Positions 13,175 to 23,300 of a stretch of 64,000 bases of DNA are shown piece by piece (the stretch's first letter is position 1; each line of letters opens with the position of its first letter). The DNA is from Neodontobutis hainanensis (taxonomy: Eukaryota; Chordata; Actinopteri; Gobiiformes; Odontobutidae). The DNA lies in assembly GCA_024349245.1 (NCBI GenBank), contig JALDNG010000020.1:7605501-7669500 (forward strand). The letters run 5' to 3'. The notes under the pieces are model-generated. The model did no database searches, was not told where the DNA came from, and saw only the letters and a list, made by a program, of their open reading frames with translations. The position numbers and the translations under genes were made by a program.

Positions 13175-16100
13175 TTACTTCCTTCTCCTAGACTTGCGCA
13201 GCCGTTCGATGGTATAGGAGAATGGCAGAGCTGATCTTTCACACAGTGATTGTCGAGTGTCTTCATCTACGTCCTCCTCCATATCAGCAGAGCACACAGA
13301 CAGTGAAGAAGTGTCACTTAACCGTTCACTGTGGAGCTGAGGAGCATCCTGCAGAGACGAAGTGCGTGAAGATGTCTCACTCTGCCTGCTGTCTTTTTCC
13401 AGTCCCTCAAGATGAGCCAGGAACGTTAAGGTCTGCTGCTCCAGCGACAGGAAACTTTCCTGCAACTTATCAGACTGGATAAGGACATATTATTAGGCTT
13501 ATAACTTTATTTATCAATAAAGTGAGTCTGTGTTTAGAGTGTACCTGCTCTATGTTGGACTGAAGCAGTTTCTCAGGCCACACTGATTCAATACTGCTGT
13601 TCACAGTGTGGCTGACATGAGCATGGCTCCATGTCAGCTCCTGAAGACAGAGAAGATTTTAGTCAAGTTTTTAAATAAACAAACTGTAAGTGTGCTGTTG
13701 TTGTTTTGTTCGTTTCCTGCAGAAAGACAACTTCACCTGCAAAACTTGAATGCTGTCCTTTAGATGAGACTGGCACCACTGGAGTCTGTCCTTGTATTGA
13801 GCCACCACTTTGATCATAGTCTGTGAAAACACCTAAAGGTTTTACAACTAGCAACGACAAAGCATCTAAATCTAAAAAAAAAAGTGCTTTGTCGAGTTAT
13901 GTGGGGTTTTCTGTCATTATTTAGTCGCCAGGAAAGAAAGCACAGTCACACATTACAGCACACATTGCATTTCTGAAACCTAAAATAGTTAGTAATGTGT
14001 GATGTAACCTCTGGCTATAAAAATATTATTATAACAAAATGCCCATGTAAGCCATTCCGAAGGTTTTGTCGGACCTTCACTTCTGCCTGGGCCGATGTCA
14101 GCTCTCTGGGTCTCGGGTCACCCTTTTTGCTGAGTGTGACCCCTGTGTGCAGCTCCTCCAGCTGAGCCCACAGCCCGTCCAGACCCTGCTGCACATCACC
14201 TACACTGGCCTCTAGATTGGACTGTACCTCCACCAGCTCACTCAGAGACAGCACCCTGGCACACAACAGCAAAGTTAGGATGCAAACAGAGCAGACAGCA
14301 ATCAACGTGTACTGTGTAGTTTGAGCTGACCTTTTCTGTAAATAGCTGTAGATCTGTCTCACTCTCTCTGTGAGACTAACATCTTCGTCAGCCTCTTCCA
14401 CTGCTTCCTCTGGTCCAGCATCAGCCTTCTCAAGAGACTGGGATACTAACTGCATTTAAAAAGAGAGGACAAAAACCCAATTACGAGGTATCATATGCAG
14501 AATCTCCAGGGAAATAGTTGGAATTCTCTCCTCATATAGTGGGTCAAATCCAAGTTTAATAGGGTTTTTAAGTTTCGTCACTAGTTTTATGCATTTTATT
14601 TTGACTGTTAGCTGTGATTTGTGAGAGGACAATGAAGGAAAATGGTAACTGCAGGACAGTTGGTTTACAAATACATTCACATCCATTGGGTTTGGAGTAT
14701 TAAATGTTTTCAATAAACTGACACAAGATTGACAAAGACTAAAATGAACAGCAGTGATTTGTAGATATTATGTTTTAGTCTATCATCAGCTTTAGTACAC
14801 AATGCAGTGTCACAAGAATCCAACATGAAACGCAGAACTTGATGAGATATTATATCTTGCTTTGGCTGAGTGAGAGAAGCTGACAGGCATCTATTGCCCA
14901 GGGCTAGAATATTTGCGAATATGTGTATGGTCTGATCTGTGTAATACCAAAGTGTCTGATCTACATGCGCATAATGATTCAAACACAGGAGATGACAAGT
15001 GAATGCTCCAGGCTATGAATGTGTGTTAAGCGTTTGGTCCCTCTCACCTGCAGACTGCTGAGGAAAGCCTGTATATTGGGCACAGTGGGGTCTGGTAGTG
15101 GCTCCTGTAACACGCACAGCAGCAGAGTGTCGGCCAGGACAAGAGCAAGAGGAGCATGACAGCCCCGTCTGCTCAACTGGATAGCTCTGAAACAACCCAG
15201 ACACCACAAAGATAGTGTGAAAATATTTATATAAGGTTTAGAGTAATAAGTGAGAATAAAATGTGGCCATTGTTCTTGCATGGAGGCTACCCTTCATGGA
15301 GGCTACACACCCTTATACTTTGTGTTACGCTGTTAAAGTATACAACATAATCAAGTTTCAGATAAAGTTAATAAGCAATGTGTGATTTACCAAGAAATTA
15401 ACATTTATTATTATTCATTATTCATTTTCAAAGAAAGCTACTAAATAACAACCATGTTGAAAATGCAGCTAAATGAGAAATAAGCAGAAACAATAATGGT
15501 TTACCGTAAAGAATAGTTATGGCCTTCATTTTGTATTTGCAGAGGCACTTCCTTGAATAAAAGCAAAGTAATTAAAAAACCTTAGCAAACAGAAAGAGTT
15601 TAGACTAAAATGATGGATTAGGGCGTGATGTCTACCTGTGTGCGTCCCTGCAGGCGGCACCTGAGGACATGGGCACAAGCGGCCAGCAGCATCCACAGCA
15701 GGCACAGGAACAGAAGGCCACAGGCAGAGGGGTCCAGCGGTGCCTCTACCTGGCAAACAGTCCACACTAGAACTACACTCCAACAGCTTTTCCAAGGGAG
15801 CTGTGTGATGGCCACCATTTGGAGCCAACTGCAGATGGAAAACACACACTAGGGTTAGACTGGGTTAGAATGATCAGAGAAATTAAAACTCACGATTAAA
15901 GAGGATAAGTTCCCATTCATTTTATATTTAGGCAAGCACAGTTGCCTCAAACATGGAGCAGGTCAGATTTGTTTTGATCAAAAATGACATGCTCATATCA
16001 TACCACATGGAAGTCATCTTAGTTTGGAAAAATAACATAATAACATTCACATCTTTACAAAGTAAAATGAGACACATTTTCTTTTTTTTTCAAAAGGGAC

Positions 16101-16644
16101 CAGAGGAATAATTGGACAAAAATTTAATTGAGCTGAAAAATGTGTTAAATTAAGCCAACATGACGCGAGCAGAGAACTGTCCAAAGGTCACCATCTCAAC
16201 GCGTCTCCTTGTAGCAGCAGGTAATCTGTGAGCTGCCACTCAGAAACTGACAAAAAACACAGAGCAGGGAGATAACTACCTGCACAGACCCGTCCTCTCA
16301 GCCTCCTGGTCCTCTTTCACCTTCTCCATCCATTTACGGCTCCAGGCGCCGTATCCGTCACTCTTGTACTTTGAGTAGAGAGTGGTCAACTGAGGCATGG
16401 GAATAGAACAGGCACAAGAGAGCAGTGAGGACATAAAGCTCAACATTTGTGCTCATGACAAGTGAGTAGGTGTGCAGCACAAGCTTGTTTTACAAGTTTT
16501 ACTTGATGCCTTGTTTTTCCTTTCCCAGCCTCCTTGTCAATCACAGGAATGCGTTAATCACATTCCTAATCGCAATTGTATTAAGAGCAAGTCCTGCCGG
16601 TCCTCCCAGCCACAGAGGAGGCATCACACTCCCCAAACTACCAT
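13175..16644 (-). CDS. Unrecognised membrane/coiled-coil (spectrin-like) protein, about 423 aa
   Basis: Nine exons fit together in one continuous frame on the minus strand: 16280-16389, 15636-15828, 15505-15551, 15048-15186, 14331-14449, 14075-14255, 13737-13820, 13545-13640 and 13175-13474 (stop TAA). All have AG/GT borders and total exactly 423 codons including the stop. A proposed first exon ends in ATG|gtagtt at 16642-16644 and would join in phase; this start is uncertain, and an internal Met in exon 16280-16389 is an alternative. The N-terminus is aromatic and charged (YSKYKSDGYGAWSRKW). Hydrophobic stretches follow near residues 54-64 and 74-93 (GLLFLCLLWMLLAACAHVL). Another hydrophobic piece, APLALVLADTLLLCVLQEPL, lies near 125-150. 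From about 165 on the chain is helical and charged with W/L spacing reminiscent of spectrin repeats, ending in a Ser/acidic region and a basic tail (RLRKSRRRK). I cannot name it. It lies head-to-tail downstream of prdm10. Exon structure is firm; function and start are not. Confidence 0.72.
14256..14330 (-). other. 75-base in-frame intron of the unknown gene (possible retained segment)
   Basis: On the minus strand, AAAAG|gtcagc opens and tgtgccag|G closes a 75-base intron, with a branch-point-like cctaact about 22 bases before the acceptor. It has no stop codon and is divisible by three. Read through, it would insert 25 residues including the hydrophobic TLIAVCSVCILTLLLCA. Splicing is the simpler reading, but retention would yield a protein with an extra membrane-like segment in the middle of its helical region. 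Confidence 0.6.
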
Positions 16645-18307
16645 CTGTGTGAATCACTGGGTACAAATAGTGAGCTATTGTTAGTTCACATCACATGAAC
16701 AACTTTTAAGTGCGTATAAAATTGTGTAGTATGAGTTAAAAAATTTTACATCATTAAAATTTTTTGTTAGTGACACATTCACTGTGTCAAATGAATGGTA
16801 ATTTTATAAAATAATTCAGCCAGTTGATGTTGCAGCAACTTTCTAAATCTAAATCTAATCTAGATTCAGAAGAGAGAGTTGAGCTAAGATGTAATGTTGT
16901 GCAGAAACAGGGGGAATCAAAAGAACACAAAATTACTCTAAAGAATATTTGAATATATTACAGACAGAAGAATTTATTTTTCCAACACATGGACAAAAAG
17001 GAAGGAAAATCAGCCACAATAGTGACAGGAGTCTCTGTACATGATTACACATGTATTACTTTACATTGTACATTTGTCATTAAAAAAAAAAACACTGCCT
17101 GGACTTAATTTAGTGTATGTTTATAGTGCATTTTGACATACTGCAAAAAAAAAAAATAAAAACAGCTCAATTTTCTACATTAATACTTGTTCTGTCCCAG
17201 TTCTACTTTTTACTTCAACATTAATCAAATAAAAAAGAAAAAATACTAATTCATTGTAAAACGATATGCCTCATTCACACTGACGTCAACTCCTAAACAC
17301 AGAGAAGCAAACCTGTAATGTACTGTTCATTATTCACAACTGCTGCATGAAACTGATAGACTAGGTACTGAAAAAGTAATTTGTCATGCTTTTATCAACT
17401 TTGTGCACAGCAGAGCTGAAGTTATGTCTTGTGTAGTGAAATACAGTACAGGAAACAATTCAGCAGCAACCATGGTTTTAAATCGATTAAGAGTTGGATT
17501 CTACTGTCTTTTTAAACTTCTAAGACACTTTTAACACCACATTACATATTAAACAAATTTGCTTTGGTTTGGAAGAAAATCAAGAAAAAAAAAGAACTCA
17601 AGAAAAAAAAATATGCACTTCAAAATATTCTTAAAGGAATAGACAAAGTAAATCACATTACAATGATGTTGTGATGCACAGTGCATTGGATGAGGCTTTA
17701 ACATGCTTTGAACAGAACAAAATAAGTATTTTTGGACTACCCCTGTCGAGTGATTTTCTTGGATTTAGACATAAGCTACATGCAAAACAGCCTCAAAAGT
17801 GGCCTAGTTAAGTTCTGATTTATTCAGATCAGATGTGTTCACTTTAATGTGGATGGGCAAGACCACATTTAAATCTGATCTTTCTTTTAAGTAGATTTTT
17901 AAGTGACTTTCACAAATGTAAAGGCACATCAGAACTTATCAGACTTTGCTCTCATTTTTAAATTAGATGGCAAAATTATTTCAAAATAAATTACAAAAGA
18001 TTAGGAATATATGTTTCTTTAAAGACCCAAAATCAACACCTTATAATCAATAAATGAATCTAAGCTTAGTGGTAACTGGGTTACTTTGATTCCAATAAAT
18101 TTTCTTTTCCTGTAGTGACAACAATGTAGCATTGTTCTCATATAAATATGCGTTGATGACGTGAATTATATGAGGGTATTCATTTTATTATAAAAAAGGT
18201 AATACTGATTATCAATTGTAAGAATCTTAGTATTTGATGAAAGGATGTGTTCAGAAAGAATGCGGATTGCTGTGCGCTGGGTCTAAAGGGTTTGAGCAAT
18301 TACTGCA
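16645..18307. other. 3' flank/3'UTR of prdm10 and presumed 5' region of the next gene
   Basis: Past the prdm10 stop codon the DNA is AT-rich with many poly-A/T runs. Minus-strand AATAAA signals (plus-strand tttatt) occur at about 18184-18189, 17819-17824 and 16973-16978, so the 3'UTR could be about 0.12, 0.5 or 1.3 kb long. I see no coding exon. The promoter of the downstream minus-strand gene must lie in or near 16645-16950 if its proposed ATG exon is right, but no clear motif marks it. Confidence 0.55.
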
Positions 18308-20322
18308 TCAAGGTTTTGTGATATGAACTTCACTGGCACCGTTGCCATTAGTTGTTGTAGTGATAATGTACTGGGTAGTAGCCTGCTGATTAGGTGGTTG
18401 CTCCAGATGTTCAGTGTGGCTTTGGGATGTGGTTTGAGGAGCAGCCTGTTTGGTGTCAAGCTCAGCTTGACCATCTGAGATAACGTAGTGTGTCTGGAAG
18501 ACAAAAGTACATGTCGGAGACAAGTTATACACTTTATGTTGATTTTAACAAATGTAAAGGTCCTAAACAATGGAATAACTAAGCAGAGCATTGAAGTAGA
18601 TCAGTCAAAGAGAGAGTATATTTCCACCAAATTCTAGTACATATATACATAAAACAATAACAATTAACAATAACATTTTTATTGTAGAAACAATAAAACG
18701 GACCGTTTAAACTAAAGATTGGCATTAAAATGTCATATGCCGCATATATATTAAAAAACAGTATCTAAGATTTGTTTTCTTACCGTTTTCACTTGGTTAC
18801 TGTTCACACCTGATACAGGGGTGCTGGCCTCAGCAATCACATATTGAGCATGAGGCAATGCCATCATCTGTATCTCAGATGCTGCTGCAACAGGACAATA
18901 AAAACACGTTTTTAATAACATACTGTAAAAACACAACAGAGTCTGATGAACTAGCATATGCAAACAGAGGACTAACAGTATCCTCGGTAGTTCCAGTTCC
19001 CAGGTACGTATGCATGCTGCACTGTCCCTTGCTGCTGCTGTTGCTGAGTGCTGCTTGTCTGGAGATTCTGGGTCTGGGCTAATGTCACAGGGGTCAGCTG
19101 TGCTGGACTCAGCTCCTGATTAGTCTGCTGGGAGGAGGGGCTTAGAGGCTGACCAGTAACCTAAACAAACACAAAGAAAACTTTGTACCACACTAAATTT
19201 ACTGTTCACACTTGCCATGTTTAGTGTGGATAAAAGTAACTCTGATGCAGTTGCACTGTGTGTGCCTTGAAAAGGCAGTTCTCTGTCAGTTTCCAACTGA
19301 ACTCTGGCATGGTTTGATTGAAATGTAAACATCACACAAAAAAACAGACGTCCAAAGTGACCAAAATTAGAAAGAGCATAACAAGATGCAACACAAAAAT
19401 CACACGACATAATATCTTTTCAAGAGCAAAAAGAGCCACGTTTGTTGGAATTAAAACGTTCATCAGGAGGGTGCTCCTTGCTCAGCTGGTAGAGCACTCG
19501 CAAAAACACAAACTACACAATAATGTCATCTCCCTTTTTTCTGTCAACCTACTGTCATCTATCAATAAAAAGGCCAAAAAAATGTAGCAATGAGGAAGTA
19601 AAATGCCCGATTAGTGGTGCACGCTCATGTTGAGCACATTATAAATAAAACAAGCACATTTAGTGCACTTATCTACAGTCTTCCAATAGCACCATCTAGT
19701 GTGTCTCTTAAGAAAAGTTCAGTCTATTGTAACCACTGTAACCACCCTAGATGGATCACTTTTCTTATTGGTCTGAAGTAAAAGAATCTCACCACATCTC
19801 TCAACACATCCTTAAAGCAGTCGTAAGATTATGGGAATACCTGCGTGGCACCTGGTCCGTTGCCGGAAGGTTCAGTAACCTGAATGTGTTGCACTTGGAT
19901 CGAATGCTGACTATAGCCGTGAGGGTCATGAAGCTGGCTCACATCCACCGTCTGGTGCTGAGAATGAGGAGAGGAGGCCTGTGAAGAATTTAAATATTCA
20001 CTAACACTACTCACAACTGATAGAAAAAGGCCAACAAACAAACCTATATTTAATATTCTTGTGTATTTGGCAGGAATAATTTGTCAGGTATCTCACAGCT
20101 GAGAAAATATGTACTTTTGAGGTATTGGCTTTTAAAAAATGGCGCACGTACCTGGGCCACCTGCACAACCTGCAGCTGAATGTGCTGAGGCTGGGCCAGG
20201 CTGCCTCCAGCCTGTGAGACAGGGATGTACTGAATCCTCTGATAGTCTCCCTGTGCTGTCCGGTAATCTGTTGTCAACGTTTGAGAGAGCTCTGTCATAG
20301 CCTGCGTCAAGAGGTCTGTTGT
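18308..20322 (-). other. prdm10: prdm10 C-terminal Gln/Thr-rich region exons
   Basis: Five exons encode a region with few charges and much Gln, Thr, Ser and Val, for example LLTQAMTELSQTLTTDYRTAQ, IQLQVVQVAQ, HSIQVQHIQV, a six-Gln run near 19040, YVPGNWNYRGY and the terminal TTQYIITTTTNGNG. Such composition is typical of transcription activation segments. The order of blocks follows the mammalian protein as recalled, so no internal rearrangement is suspected. Confidence 0.9.
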
Positions 20323-23300
20323 CTGCCAGAAAAATATGTTAGTGTTAACAATGTTTTTCAATATAAATAGAATATAGAAAAAAAGAAAAGATCTGTAAAT
20401 ACAGGTGCAGTGCCAGGTAAAAATGTAATGTTGTTTAGCTAAATGTTCTAAAATTCTTCTTACCACTACAGCCTCAGCAGTAGTTCCATCTGTACTAATG
20501 ACTGCAGGAGTACTGCTGATAACTGCTGTAGTCAGAGGTGTCTGGATGGTGTTAGCCAGCTGGGCAAACTCAGGATGCTTCTTTCGGATATGCTGCACCA
20601 TCTTAGTCTGAGATACAAAACAGACACGTTATATCACAGCCTCTCATGCTTAAAGTTAGCTGTATCATACAGTATTTACCTTGCTGCTGTACTGTTTGGC
20701 ACAGTGTGGGCAACAGACAGGTGCTGTCGCTATGGTGCCAGTCAGCTGAGTGTGCGTACTTAGCATGGGGTCTGGCTCACCAGGAGCAGCTGGCCGCAAC
20801 TTTCGAATACTTGGGGGCAACTCTGCACCAGGGTGGTTCTTCAGGATGTGAGCTTTCCTCTTACTGGCACTTTTGTATACCTGAGACAGAGGCAACAGAT
20901 GAAATAAAGGAAATTTGGCAAAAAGCTTAGCTACAATCCAAAAAGCCCTGTGGACATATTAACATGCAAACTATTTGTATAGCTTTTACAACCTGAATAT
21001 GATCTGACCTTATCACAATATTGGCAGAAGTAGTCCCTGTTGGGCTTGATAATTGGCAGAGTTAGTTCAGGCACATCATCAATGCGCATCTCTGGATGAC
21101 GCTTGGATAAATGATTGACCTAAAACCAGAGAAATATGGGTTAGCACTCAAAGTCATTACTGTCAGGTTTAAAGAATTACTACTACTATTAAGTACTATT
21201 ATGAATTAGTTCTCACCAGCATCCCCCGGCGCCTGAAGCCCATCATACACAATCTGCATTTGAACATGAAGCTTTCAAAGTCAGTGCTGGGCATTTTCAG
21301 TTTCAAGGCTTTGGACCGGTGGACTTTGTCAGCCTTCTTAGCTTCTCTGTCAGGGTTATGCATCCGCTGCATGTGCTCACGCAGCTTATCTTTTCTCTTT
21401 TTTTTTTATAAAAATAGACATTTTAATAAAAACAGCATTCCTGAATAAAAAGGGCAACAAATTATAGCTGGGCTTATGGTGCTTTCTATACCTTAAATTG
21501 TTTGCCACATGTTGAGCAAAGAAAGTCCTTTCTGTCAGAGTGGCGTAACATGTGCAAACGCAGTTTGTCCGGCCTGCAAAAAGCCTTCTCACAGTTTGGG
21601 CACTGGAAGATCTTCTCAGAATGAAAACAGCGAATGTGCTTCTTCAACTGTAACACAAGATTTTTTTTACTGCAGTAGAACCATAAAGAAACCTAAAGAA
21701 TCAAAATATGGAGCCTAAAAATCATTAAAATACCCTAAATTTATTTCTGATGTGTTCTTGACAAGAAACATGGATATGTATTCCCCTTTTTAAGGTTTGG
21801 TTACTCTAAGGGTGTGTTCACATTTGCTTTGTTTGATGCAGACCAAAACAAACCAACAAAAACAAATAAGAGCGGGCAGACGTGGGGAGAGTCACTGAGG
21901 AGATATAGTATATAGTGTTTCTTTGAGAAAGGCCTTGTTTTTGTTGTTTGGCCCACAGTTTAAATTGTTAAACTTTATCACTATCTGGACTGGGGATATT
22001 TTGCAAACAGAGCTACTTAACCAAAAAAAAATATATTTCTGTTTTGGCACAAACTAAATAAAGCAGACTACATGTGTGAGCACTCCCTAAGTAACTCTGA
22101 GTGAAGGGGCTTGTTACCATCTCATGAGAGTATATAACTTTAACTTTAAGTATTACTAACCTGGATGAAATCAGTAAATGTCTTTTTACAAGAGGGACAG
22201 CTGAAACAGCCATCCACTGCATGCACTTCTACATGGTCTTTAAGCAAGTCCAGCTTTTCAAAGCTTTCTGGGCACAAGAGACAGGAGTATGAGCGGTTTT
22301 CTGTGTGCAATAAGAGATGATCCTCTAGAGCAGAGTCACTCATGAAGCTCTTTGTGCAAATATGACACGAAAAGGCATAAGCTTCCCGTCCATGAACTCG
22401 TAGATGCTGGTCCAGTTTGTCTTTATCACGAAAGGCTTTACCACAGTGAGTACATTTAAATGGGCGGAAACTCTTCCTGATAAAAAGGTGTTGCAGTGCT
22501 GCATTCTGTAAACAGAGAAAGAGAAACTAATATCAGTAAAGTTTTGCAAATTCAATTTTTTTTGATACAAGAAAGAGTAAGGAAGGTGGCAAATGCACAA
22601 GACCATGAAAATTAAACCCTTCTGCTATCCTCCCATTTCCACCTACCTGCACATCCACCTTTAAAGGAAGCACGCATTGAGGAAAAGAGACATACTGTTG
22701 TAACTCTTGTCCTGATTACACTAGTCTTTAGGACACAAAGACTAGGTATGCATGCACGAGTCAACCAGTGTTCCAAATATTTTAATATTCACATTGGATT
22801 CATGGCAATCATTTGTTTCTTTGTTCTATTTTTCCCACTTATTTTCTTTTGACATGCTGGTGGAGTCACCACAACACTCAACAACAACAGTTGTTATTGC
22901 AAGATCACACCAACGGTAAGTGGATTTTTTTTATTTATGTAAACAATTTCTAGCTGTCTTGTGCATGTACACATAGTCAACAATATTAGAGGAATGAAAC
23001 CTCTTACCCGAATTCTCTTTGCCCGGCGCATGTCCTGAGATGTGAGGTGTGCTTCAGACTCATTGCACTGTGAAGGGTCCTCTTTTAGTACAGGGAGCTC
23101 CATGTTGGAGGAAGGTGTGGCAGATTCAGAGACTGGTTCTTCCACACAACGTATGAGTTGACCATCTGCCTCGGTCCCTGGCTCAGCTTCAGGATCCATT
23201 TCGGGTGTCTTCTGTCCATTTTGTACTTCTCCCACCTGCTCATCTAGGTTCTGCTTTTCACTTATTTCCAACATTTCCTGTTGGACAGTATATCATTACA

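Noticed and set aside
18283..18591. Alternative-frame 102-codon open frame over the last prdm10 exon
   Set aside because: Shadow of the real exon; the frame ending in HITKP matches the known protein.
19472..19505. A functional tRNA gene
   Set aside because: Only the D-arm/A-box part is present; no anticodon arm, T-arm or acceptor pairing.
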